Source of the DNA: Vulcanimicrobiota bacterium
GTDB taxonomy: Bacteria > Vulcanimicrobiota > Vulcanimicrobiia > Vulcanimicrobiales > Vulcanimicrobiaceae
Reading direction: 5' to 3'
NCBI GenBank assembly: GCA_014304965.1
Contig: JACRTZ010000091.1
Location: 1-7,124, forward strand
Length of the DNA: 7,124 bases
Below are positions 1 to 6,039 of this stretch, piece by piece. The translations under genes were made by a program, and so were the position numbers. The notes beneath the pieces were generated by a model that was given only the letters and a program-made list of their open reading frames with translations, made no database searches and was not told where the DNA came from. The number at the start of each line of letters is the position of its first letter. Within the stretch, counting starts at the first letter, position 1.

Positions 1-1
1 C

Positions 2-697
2 GAGTTGTGCGACCGCGGCGCGGGCGACGGCGCTGACGGCTTGCTCGTCATCGAGCCGCCGCCCGACGATCGCTCGCTCGTCACGATGCGCGTGCTCAAC
101 GCCGACGGCAGCGAAGCCGAGATGTGCGGAAACGGCGTGCGCTGCGTTGCGCGCTTCCTTGCCGAACGCGGCGCGCCCGATCGTTTTCGCATCGCAACGG
201 CGGCCGGCCCGATCGACGTCGAGATACTCTCGCGGGCGGCCGCCTATAGCGTTCTCGCGACTATGGGGACGCCGCGGTTGGAAGAAGAGTCGGCGCTCGA
301 GATTGACGGCCGGACCTGGCGCTACCGCGCGGTGTCGCTCGGCAATCCCCACGCCGTGATTTTCGTGCGCAACGTATCGGCGATCGATCTCGAACGCGAC
401 GGAAAGTTGCTCGCGACACATCCGCGCTTTCCGAACGGAACGAACGTCCACTTCGTCGAGATCGTGGACTCCTCGACGATTCGCGCGCGCCACTACGAAC
501 GCGGTGTCGGCATCACGCAATCGTGCGGGACGGGCGCCGTCGCGTCGGTCGTCGCGGCGGTGGCCGCCGGGAAAGCGAAGTCGCCGGTCACCGTGCACGT
601 TCCGGGCGGCACGCTCGTCGTCGAGTGGCGGCCCGACGGAACCGCGACGATGACCGGCCCGGCAGAACACGGCGCGGCATCCTCGCCGCACGCATGA
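2..697 (+). CDS. dapF: Diaminopimelate epimerase, 5'-truncated by window edge
   Basis: DapF interconverts LL- and meso-2,6-diaminopimelate in the cytoplasm, a PLP-independent two-cysteine epimerisation in the lysine and peptidoglycan pathway. About 231 residues are visible and the family is usually around 270-280, so some 35-45 N-terminal residues lie outside the window. Visible motifs: ELCDRG...GADGL at the left edge (bases 2-40); the first catalytic cysteine in EMCGNGVRC, codon at 125-127; GNPHAV in mid-protein; and ERGVG followed by the second catalytic cysteine in QSCGTGA, codon at 524-526. Both catalytic cysteines are intact. The C-terminus reads through the conserved TMTGPAEH and then ends in GAASSPHA, without the usual short V-[FY]-x-G strand; a better match continues in the -1 frame (see findings). 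The stop TGA overlaps the ATG of the radical SAM gene (ATGA, 694-697), so the two are probably translationally coupled. Confidence 0.96.
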   Translation, partial: ELCDRGAGDGADGLLVIEPPPDDRSLVTMRVLNADGSEAEMCGNGVRCVARFLAERGAPDRFRIATAAGPIDVEILSRAAAYSVLATMGTPRLEEESALEIDGRTWRYRAVSLGNPHAVIFVRNVSAIDLERDGKLLATHPRFPNGTNVHFVEIVDSSTIRARHYERGVGITQSCGTGAVASVVAAVAAGKAKSPVTVHVPGGTLVVEWRPDGTATMTGPAEHGAASSPHA

Positions 698-1932
698 ACT
701 CCGCGGCGCCCGCTCGCGCGAGCTTGGCCTATTGCGATGCGCGGGGACGTATCTTTTTTGACGAACGTACGCGGCCGCTCGCCGACGGCGGCGTCGTACG
801 GCCTCCACTCGCGGACGAACTGATCCCGGCGCCTGCGGGCACCGTCGAAATGGTCTTGCCGGGCCGCCGGCCGCTTGCGGGCGATGCGGTCGCACCGCGC
901 GCAAGCGAACGCCGAAACGCGCTCGCCGTCGCTCTGCCGGCGGGGTACACGCGCTTGCTGTTGCCGGCATATCGCGCCGACCCCGGCGCTCCACCGCTGC
1001 CGCTCTTTGGGTACACGTTTGCATGCGAGCTCGACGATCGGCTTCACGTCGCGGCGGCTCGGACCGACGAACACGACGACTGGCGCCCGCGCTATTTCGC
1101 GCGGGGCGAACTCGAGACGGCGATCGCACGGCGTCGCGAGCGCGATCCCGGCAACGCGGTGCTCGCGCAACTTGCGGTGTGCGCCCGCGAGTACGGGTGC
1201 TTTACCGCGCAGAACGTTTTTTTGGAGCGGGGCGAAGCGGCGCTGCCCGTTTCACCGACGTGTAACGCGCGCTGCCTGGGCTGCATTTCGGAACTCGACG
1301 CCGATGCCGGCATTCCATCGCCCCAGCGGCGCATCGACTTCGAAGCCACGGCAGAGGCGCTCGCCCGCATCGCGCTCGCTCATCTCGAACGCGTGCCGGA
1401 CGGCGTCGTGTCGTTCGGCCAAGGGTGCGAGGGTGAACCGCTCCTGCGCATCGCGGCGATCGAACGCGCGATCGAACGCATTCGCGGGGCGACGCAAGCC
1501 GGTACGGTCAATCTCAATACGAACGGCAGTTTGCCGCGCTCGTTGCAGCGCGCGATCGACGCCGGGCTCCAGGCAGTGCGCATCAGCCTCAATTCATTTC
1601 GGCCGCACGCCTACGCGGCGTATTACCGGCCGTTGGGCTATGCGCTCGAGGACGTCCTCGAAAGCGCGCGGATCGCATCGCGAGCGGGTTTGCGCGTCTC
1701 GCTGAACCTCTTGACGCATCCCGGCGTCACCGACGACGAGCAGGAAGTTGCAGCCGCAAACGAGTTTCTTTCGAGCGTGCGCGTGGACATGGTGCAAACG
1801 CGAACGCTGAACGTGGATCCGCAGGTCTATTTTGACGCGGTGGGACGTCCCGCGCGACCGCTGGGCATGCGCTTCGCGCTCGACGCGCTGGCCTTGCGAA
1901 CCCAACTCGGGAACTTCACGCACACGCATTGA
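694..1932 (+). CDS. Radical SAM protein of unknown function
   Basis: This is a 412-residue cytoplasmic radical SAM enzyme. The ATG at 694 overlaps the dapF stop; the frame stays open further upstream, but only inside dapF. The [4Fe-4S]-binding motif is CNARCLGC, Cys190, Cys194 and Cys197 (codons from 1261, 1273 and 1282), an exact CX3CX2C. Later conserved-looking blocks are VSFGQGCEGEPLL (239-251, at the place of the SAM-binding GGE strand), TVNLNTNGSLP (271-281), AVRISLNSFRP (294-304), SLNLLTHPGVTD (336-347) and a C-terminal TLNVDP (371-376). From memory, proteins with the same blocks occur in Clostridia and other lineages, annotated only as radical SAM proteins. The first 185 residues are a separate domain I do not recognise. 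Other cysteines (163, 169, 246) could carry an extra role, but I see no clear second cluster motif. Substrate unknown. Coupling to dapF suggests co-expression, not a proven link to diaminopimelate. Confidence 0.9.
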   Translation: MNSAAPARASLAYCDARGRIFFDERTRPLADGGVVRPPLADELIPAPAGTVEMVLPGRRPLAGDAVAPRASERRNALAVALPAGYTRLLLPAYRADPGAPPLPLFGYTFACELDDRLHVAAARTDEHDDWRPRYFARGELETAIARRRERDPGNAVLAQLAVCAREYGCFTAQNVFLERGEAALPVSPTCNARCLGCISELDADAGIPSPQRRIDFEATAEALARIALAHLERVPDGVVSFGQGCEGEPLLRIAAIERAIERIRGATQAGTVNLNTNGSLPRSLQRAIDAGLQAVRISLNSFRPHAYAAYYRPLGYALEDVLESARIASRAGLRVSLNLLTHPGVTDDEQEVAAANEFLSSVRVDMVQTRTLNVDPQVYFDAVGRPARPLGMRFALDALALRTQLGNFTHTH

Positions 1933-1939
1933 GAGGAGA
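1933..1939 (+). promoter_or_regulatory. Strong ribosome binding site deciding the start at 1944
   Basis: GAGGAGA lies five to eight bases before the ATG at 1944 and begins directly after the radical SAM stop codon (1930-1932). It favours ATG 1944 over the in-frame TTG at 1929, which overlaps the stop of the previous gene and has no Shine-Dalgarno sequence before it. Confidence 0.7.
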
Positions 1940-1943
1940 TCGC

Positions 1944-2807
1944 ATGTCGCAGGCCCTCGTCGCGGCAGGGGCGTTCGGGCTCCTCGCGTTGCTCGCGCCG
2001 CTCGCCGGCGGGACGCAAACGCCTCCGCCGTCGCCCGCGCCTACGCCGAAGCCGGCCGGTACCCCGAACCCTTGCGGCGGCGATACGCTGTTGCTCTCGA
2101 CCTTGAATCGGCCGACCATCGGGTTTAGTCCGTGCGCGGCGGCAGCCGGCACCGCCATCACCGAACTTGGCTATTTCAATGCGGCGAACGGCAACCCGGG
2201 CAGCGGTAACGCAGTGCAGGTCGGTCAGCCGTTCATCCGGTTTGGAGCGGCGGATCGCCTCGAACTTGATCTGATTCCGCCGAATTACAATCTCGTTCGT
2301 TCGACCGGATCGCCGGTGCAACACGGCTTCGCCGATGGCGGCGTCGGGATGAAGTTTGAATTGCCGCCCTCGGCGCGCAGCGTTTTCGGGGTAGACGCGC
2401 TGCTGACGTTTCAGACCGGAAGCGGGGGCTTTTCCAACGGCGCGCCGGTCGCGACGGTGAACCTCAACCAATCCTATAGCATGAGCCCGGCAACCGGCGT
2501 GGGCGCGACCGCAGCGTTCTCATCGTCAGCAGGACCCGACGCAAGCGGACGCATCGTGCGGTACTTCACGTTCAATCCGTCCGCCGTGCTGACCGCGCAG
2601 GTTCCGGGCGGAACGCAGTTCTACGGCGAACTGTACTACGTGTCGAAAGTGGGACCCGGCGGCGGATCGCGCACGATTCTCAACGGCGGCATCCAAAAGC
2701 TCTTCGGGCCCCACCTGGAGGTCGACGCGGAAATCGGGCAGACGCTCTACAATGCGGGGGCGCCGCGCTTTCATTTCTTTAGTTTCGGCGTCGGAATCCA
2801 GACGTAG
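1944..2807 (+). CDS. Exported beta-barrel-like protein (MetA-pathway porin-like)
   Basis: A 287-residue protein with a hydrophobic N-terminus (residues 4-22, signal peptide-like; cleavage probably near Gly22-Thr24), a proline-rich linker (27-42), then a long beta-rich stretch of alternating polar and hydrophobic segments rich in Gly, Ser and aromatic residues, ending FHFFSFGVGIQT. Segments such as GVGMKFELPP (133-142), ALLTFQTGSGGFSNG (152-166) and FYGELYYVSKVGPGGG (226-241) resemble the outer-membrane proteins annotated as 'MetA-pathway of phenol degradation' (Phenol_MetA_deg); that match is from memory and not certain. Cys44 and Cys64 could form a disulfide after export. The chosen ATG has a strong ribosome binding site, but its signal peptide lacks a positive n-region; the TTG at 1929 would add MRGDR, with two arginines, so either start is possible. 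It lies 11 bases after the radical SAM gene, in the same operon. A porin or transport role is inference. Confidence 0.75.
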   Translation: MSQALVAAGAFGLLALLAPLAGGTQTPPPSPAPTPKPAGTPNPCGGDTLLLSTLNRPTIGFSPCAAAAGTAITELGYFNAANGNPGSGNAVQVGQPFIRFGAADRLELDLIPPNYNLVRSTGSPVQHGFADGGVGMKFELPPSARSVFGVDALLTFQTGSGGFSNGAPVATVNLNQSYSMSPATGVGATAAFSSSAGPDASGRIVRYFTFNPSAVLTAQVPGGTQFYGELYYVSKVGPGGGSRTILNGGIQKLFGPHLEVDAEIGQTLYNAGAPRFHFFSFGVGIQT

Positions 2808-3479
2808 GTGCCGAAGTCGAAGTCCGTTGCATGGGGCGTCGCCGCAACGAGCGAATCGCGCTGGCCGGCGTCGATCGCTATCGTTGCGGCGGCTGCGTTG
2901 AACTTCATCCTGCCCGCAAAGTTTTCGATGGGACCGAACTGGCTCGTACCGGTTCTGGTCTTCGCCATCTTGATACCGCTGTCGCTCGTGGCTCCGCGGC
3001 GCGTTTCAGGCGAACCGCGCGCCGCACAAATCGCAGCTATGGCGCTCATAGCGGTCGTCAACATCGCGAACGTCGTGTCGCTCGGTCTCTTGGTCGCGCA
3101 GTTGCTGACGAACGGAAAGGCCGTGACCGGGCCCGAGCTGCTGACGTCGGCGGTCGCGATCTGGCTTACCAACGTGATCGTCTTTTCGCTGTGGTATTGG
3201 GAGCTCGACCGCGGCGGCCCGGACGACCGTTTGACGGCGCAGCACGCACCGCCTGACTTTCTATTTCCGCAAATGAGCGTTCCGGGCTGCGCGAGCGAAC
3301 ATTGGTCGCCGCAGTTCGTGGACTACTTTTACGTAGCGTTCACGAACGCCACGGCGTTCAGCCCAACCGATACGTTGCCGCTGACGCCGTGGGCGAAGCT
3401 GCTGATGCTCATCCAGTCCGCCGCGTCGCTCGTCACGCTCGCGATCGTGGCCGGCCGAGCCGTCAACATTCTGAACTGA
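2808..3479 (+). CDS. Conserved integral membrane protein, channel-pore-like C-terminus
   Basis: A 223-residue inner-membrane protein. GTG 2808 follows the TAG of the upstream gene with no gap, and that in-frame stop rules out any longer form. Hydrophobic segments: about 20-37, 44-62, 72-100, 111-132, a shorter one near 170-184 and 197-219. Segment four ends in WYWELDRGGP (129-138), which I recall as a conserved signature of unnamed membrane proteins, loosely DUF1345-like, in actinobacteria and proteobacteria. The C-terminal part, DYFYVAFTNATAFSPTDTLP followed by a long helix, has the layout of a two-helix K+ channel pore module (pore helix, filter, T-x-K/R, inner helix), but FSPTD stands where TVGYGD would be. 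Function unknown; a transporter or degenerate channel is inference. Likely co-transcribed with the preceding three genes; it ends eight bases from the convergent doxX, with no obvious terminator hairpin between. Confidence 0.85.
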   Translation: MPKSKSVAWGVAATSESRWPASIAIVAAAALNFILPAKFSMGPNWLVPVLVFAILIPLSLVAPRRVSGEPRAAQIAAMALIAVVNIANVVSLGLLVAQLLTNGKAVTGPELLTSAVAIWLTNVIVFSLWYWELDRGGPDDRLTAQHAPPDFLFPQMSVPGCASEHWSPQFVDYFYVAFTNATAFSPTDTLPLTPWAKLLMLIQSAASLVTLAIVAGRAVNILN

Positions 3480-3487
3480 GGGAGAAC

Positions 3488-4003
3488 TTACGCCGTGGGC
3501 TGCGCGGCGGGCGCGCGCCGGAGCGCGAGGTTGGCCAGTCCGCCGAGGATGCCCGCGCCGACCGCGATCCAGGCGATCGCCGGGGTGTCGAGCGCCGTCA
3601 GCCCGAGCATCGCGTCGAGCGAGAGGAGACCCGGGCCGGCGAAACCGATCGTGGCCGCGGCGACGCCCATGACGAGCGGATATTCGTAACCGCTGTTCGA
3701 CACGAAGAAGCCGTTCTTGACGTGGACGGAGAGCGCGGCGACGACCATCGTCGCCACGACGAGCGCGACGCCTGCGGGTGTGAGCAAGCCCAATGCAAGG
3801 AGCAGTCCGCCTCCGAATTCGCTCGCGCCGGCTGCGGCTGCGAAGAAGCGGCCCGGCCGGAAACCGATGCTTTCAAGGAAGCCGCCGGTGCCGGCGATGC
3901 CGTATCCGCCGAACCAGCCGAACAATTTTTGAGCGCCGTGCGCGGCGATCGCTCCGCCGATGATGAGCCTGACTGCCAGCAGCCCGAGGTCGAAAGAGGT
4001 CAT
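3488..4003 (-). CDS. DoxX family membrane protein
   Basis: A 171-residue DoxX-family inner-membrane protein of usual length. It has four hydrophobic segments (about 8-24, 55-74, 78-92 and 108-127) and a less certain fifth at 141-160. Family motifs are HGAQKLFGWFGGYG (22-35), ASEFGGGLLLALGLLTP (60-76, acidic Glu62) and HVKNGFF (94-100). The ATG at 4003 is chosen because GGAG lies nine bases upstream; a TTG at 4018 would place that site inside the gene. Members include a subunit of archaeal thiosulfate:quinone oxidoreductase, B. subtilis CatD and mycobacterial DoxX, generally tied to quinone/thiol redox or oxidative stress. Here the divergent HxlR regulator gene makes a stress-inducible redox role the best guess. 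The substrate cannot be read from sequence. Confidence 0.92.
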   Translation of the reverse strand: MTSFDLGLLAVRLIIGGAIAAHGAQKLFGWFGGYGIAGTGGFLESIGFRPGRFFAAAAGASEFGGGLLLALGLLTPAGVALVVATMVVAALSVHVKNGFFVSNSGYEYPLVMGVAAATIGFAGPGLLSLDAMLGLTALDTPAIAWIAVGAGILGGLANLALRRAPAAQPTA

Positions 4004-4036
4004 GTGCGTGTACTCCAAACTTACGTTGCGTCAGTT

Positions 4037-4099
4037 GCTTACTTGTGGTAGCCTGATGGCATGACGATACCGCAGTCGGGCTACCATTGTCAAGTAGGC
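4037..4099. promoter_or_regulatory. Candidate HxlR operator region (paired inverted-repeat blocks)
   Basis: Two composite sites face each other in the doxX-hxlR intergenic region. Site A (4037-4053) contains TACTTG (4040-4045) directly followed by TGGTAGCC (4046-4053). Site B (4079-4099) contains the reverse complements, GGCTACCA (4079-4086) and CAAGTA (4091-4096), separated by four bases. Within site B, CTAC and GTAG (4081-4084 and 4094-4097) also form a local dyad with a nine-base spacer. Site B covers the putative doxX -35 box and site A falls just after the expected doxX transcription start, so binding would block doxX; the same region must carry the hxlR promoter, fitting autoregulation. 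The repeats are seen; the identity of the binding protein is inferred. Confidence 0.55.
4064..4093 (-). promoter_or_regulatory. Putative sigma-70 promoter of doxX
   Basis: Read on the minus strand, a perfect TTGACA (4088-4093 on the plus strand as TGTCAA) is followed after 18 bases by TATCGT (4064-4069, ACGATA on the plus strand), which matches four of six -10 consensus bases. Transcription would begin near 4057, leaving a leader of roughly 50 bases before the doxX ATG at 4003. Match quality is good for a GC-rich genome, but no start site has been measured. Confidence 0.5.
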
Positions 4100-4100
4100 T

Positions 4101-4460
4101 ATGAAAAGTAAGCCAATGACCGAGCCTTCGGGCGTCCTGTGCCCGCGCTTCCACACCGCGGTCGAGCTGATCGGGCGGCGTTGGACCGGCGCCATCATCC
4201 GGGTGTTGACGGGTGGCCCACTCCGCTTCAATGAGTTGCTGGGCCGGGTTCCCGGGCTGTCCGATCGTCTGTTGACGGAGCGCCTGCGCGAATTGGAAAC
4301 CGCAGACCTCGTCCTCCGAGACGTGGAACCCGGACCGCCGGTGGCCGTTCGCTACGCCCTTACGTGCGCGGGCCACGAATTGGAGCCGGTCTTGGCGGCA
4401 CTCGGCGTCTGGGCCGAACGTTGGATCGGCGCCGCTGAAAGCGACTCGAAAGCGAGTTAG
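4101..4460 (+). CDS. HxlR family winged-helix regulator (CatR/YodB-like)
   Basis: A 119-residue HxlR-family DNA-binding protein, the usual length. The family core is clear: CPRFHTAVELIGRRW (14-28), the wing-helix region with GPLRFNELLGRVPGLSDRLL (39-58), TERLRELE (59-66) and VRYALT (83-88). Cys14 sits where B. subtilis YodB and CatR have the N-terminal cysteine that senses quinones, diamide and other electrophiles; Cys89 is a second, later cysteine. In B. subtilis these regulators repress catDE, and CatD is a DoxX-family protein, so the divergent doxX here is the expected target. ATG 4101 is used; ATG 4116 (Met6) is an alternative, and neither has a strong ribosome binding site. The stop TAG overlaps the stop of the convergent trkA-like gene (bases 4457-4460). 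Regulator class is firm; electrophile sensing is inference. Confidence 0.93.
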   Translation: MKSKPMTEPSGVLCPRFHTAVELIGRRWTGAIIRVLTGGPLRFNELLGRVPGLSDRLLTERLRELETADLVLRDVEPGPPVAVRYALTCAGHELEPVLAALGVWAERWIGAAESDSKAS

Positions 4461-5137
4461 GGTTTGCCGTTCCCGAGGAGCGCCGCGCGTACGTCGTCGC
4501 GCGTGTCTTTACGGACCATTACGATAACCTGATCGCCCGCTTTGACGTGCGTGTCGCCGTTCGGAACGACCAGATCGTCGCCGGGACGATCCACGGCGAC
4601 CACGACGCTCGACCTCGGCAAGCCGATGTCCACGATCTTCTTGCCGTCGGCCGGCGCATTGGTCACGATCGCGAGTTTGAGCAGTTCGAGGTCGCCGTCG
4701 CGCAATTTCGTCAGGATCGAGAAATCGCGCACGTTGACGTGCTCGTTGATCGCGTCCAGGATGACTTCGGTGGAGGAAATGAGCGTGATCGGCCGCTCGC
4801 GGTCCACCGACTCGAAGATGAGTTTGTTCTTGGGGTTGTTGACGCGCGCGATGCAGCGTGCGGTGGATTGCTTCTTCGCGATCAGACAGACGACCAGGTT
4901 GTCCTCGTCGTCGCCGGTGTCGGCGACCACCACGTCGGCGCGCTTGATGCCCGCAGTTTCGAGGACGACCGGATCGCAGCCGTCTCCGACCAGCGTCACG
5001 TCGCCTTCGAGCACGTTCGCCATCATCTGCGCTTTTTTGGCGACTTTCTCGACGACGCAGACCTCGTGTTCCTGACCGATCAGCGCGCGCGCGAGATACG
5101 TTCCGACCTTGCCGCCGCCGACAATGATGACGAACAT
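4457..5137 (-). CDS. TrkA family K+ uptake regulatory protein (single RCK), second of pair
   Basis: A 226-residue cytoplasmic RCK protein that binds NAD(H) or a related nucleotide and gates a membrane K+ channel or transporter of the Trk/Ktr type. The TrkA_N Rossmann fold starts at residue 1 with VIIVGGGKVGTYLA (dinucleotide motif GGGKVG, 7-12) and acidic Glu30 at the end of strand two. GDGCDPVVLETAGI (51-64) and ADTGDDEDNLVV (72-83) are typical of the family. A TrkA_C domain occupies about 145-210. ATG 5137 is chosen because the fold begins there; longer forms would run into the upstream gene. No clear ribosome binding site is visible. The start is four bases after the stop of the other trkA-like gene, so they form an operon. 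No Trk/Ktr membrane subunit is in the window. Confidence 0.93.
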   Translation of the reverse strand: MFVIIVGGGKVGTYLARALIGQEHEVCVVEKVAKKAQMMANVLEGDVTLVGDGCDPVVLETAGIKRADVVVADTGDDEDNLVVCLIAKKQSTARCIARVNNPKNKLIFESVDRERPITLISSTEVILDAINEHVNVRDFSILTKLRDGDLELLKLAIVTNAPADGKKIVDIGLPRSSVVVAVDRPGDDLVVPNGDTHVKAGDQVIVMVRKDTRDDVRAALLGNGKP

Positions 5138-5141
5138 CAGT

Positions 5142-5816
5142 TCATGCCGACATCGGGAAGGTGCCGGCGTCGGCGGCAAAACACGAAACGAATTCGGTCA
5201 GCGCTTCGGGCGCGACGATTGCATTGAGTTCGTCGTTGGTCGCGAGTTCGGTTTCCGCCGAAGGAACGAGCACTTTGTTGCCGCGACGAAGCGCAGCAAT
5301 CTTGACGAGGTTCGGCCGCTCGAGATCGCCGACGCGCGTCGCGGCCAAGCGCTGCGGCACCGTGAACGTCAGGGACGAGACGCTGCCGAAATCGAACGAG
5401 AGCGTGGACTCGTGAGGCATGTGCATCAAGCGATCGCGAATGATTTTCGCTCCGATCGTTGTCGGGCAGACAGTGTCTATGCCGAGTTCCCTATACAGTT
5501 GTCCGCGCGGCGGATCGTAAATGCGTGCGACGATTTTTTTGGTGCCGAACATCCGCTGAGCGATCAACGCGGCCATGACGTTGCGATTGTCGCCGTCGGT
5601 GACCGCAACGAAACCGTCGGCAGAGTCGGCGCCGGCGCGCTGTAGCACGTCGAAATCGATGCCCGTACCGACCTCGACGCGTCCCTCGAATTTTGAGCCG
5701 AGCAGTTTGAATGCGGAGGGGTTCTCGTCAACGACGGTCACGTCGTGCGATTCGGCGGCGAGGAGTTTGGCGAGCGTCGAGCCGACGCGCCCGCAGCCTA
5801 CGATGACATATTTCAT
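5142..5816 (-). CDS. TrkA family K+ uptake regulatory protein (single RCK), first of pair
   Basis: A 224-residue cytoplasmic RCK protein. It opens MKYVIVGCGRVGSTLA with the canonical GxGxxG motif (GCGRVG, 7-12) and Asp30 at the end of strand two, a residue that favours NAD over NADP. GTGIDFDVLQRAGA (50-63) and AVTDGDNRNVMAA (71-83) are family signatures. RVGDLERPNLVKIAALRRG (161-179) belongs to the TrkA_C region, about 137-205. ATG 5816 is chosen because the fold starts there. The pair resembles the adjacent ceoB/ceoC genes of actinobacteria: two single RCK proteins in tandem rather than the fused two-half TrkA of enterobacteria. They may form a hetero-oligomeric gating ring. Neither a Shine-Dalgarno sequence nor a convincing promoter is visible in the 94 bases before the divergent tRNA gene. 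Confidence 0.94.
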   Translation of the reverse strand: MKYVIVGCGRVGSTLAKLLAAESHDVTVVDENPSAFKLLGSKFEGRVEVGTGIDFDVLQRAGADSADGFVAVTDGDNRNVMAALIAQRMFGTKKIVARIYDPPRGQLYRELGIDTVCPTTIGAKIIRDRLMHMPHESTLSFDFGSVSSLTFTVPQRLAATRVGDLERPNLVKIAALRRGNKVLVPSAETELATNDELNAIVAPEALTEFVSCFAADAGTFPMSA

Positions 5817-5910
5817 GGATTGGCGATGGAGGTGCTTCGTAACCGGCGCGTTGGTTCCCGGCAGGATAGGGTATGGGACCACAGAACCGTGCGAGGTCCT
5901 AGCCGCGAGT

Positions 5911-5985
<75 letters not shown>

Positions 5986-6039
5986 TGAAATTTCGACTGT
6001 CATCGGGCGAAGACCACGAAGAAGGCCTCCCCACGAATC

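Noticed and set aside
523..693. Upstream extension of the radical SAM frame (ATG 523 to 694)
   Set aside because: It lies entirely inside dapF, is arginine- and glycine-rich like an out-of-frame translation, and the ATGA overlap at 694 gives a normal coupled start.
493..1170. 225-codon minus-strand open frame over dapF and the radical SAM gene
   Set aside because: Composition is that of antisense to a GC-rich gene and no protein family is recognisable; both genes on the plus strand are secure.
1827..2471. 214-codon minus-strand open frame across the radical SAM/exported protein junction
   Set aside because: Very arginine-rich, spans two plus-strand genes and shows no domain; a shadow.
3480..3487. 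Bidirectional terminator between the convergent membrane protein gene and doxX
   Set aside because: Only eight bases separate the stops and no GC hairpin with flanking A/T runs is visible.
3302..4051. 249-codon plus-strand open frame opposite doxX
   Set aside because: Low-complexity Arg/Asp/Glu/Ala translation antisense to a clear DoxX protein, and it runs through the doxX promoter.
4547..5227. 226-codon plus-strand open frame opposite the second trkA-like gene
   Set aside because: Asp/His/Val-rich antisense shadow; the minus strand carries a complete TrkA protein.
5817..5910. Promoters for tRNA-Pro and the first trkA-like gene
   Set aside because: Loose matches such as TTGGTT with TATGGG (15-base spacer) are too weak to report as features.
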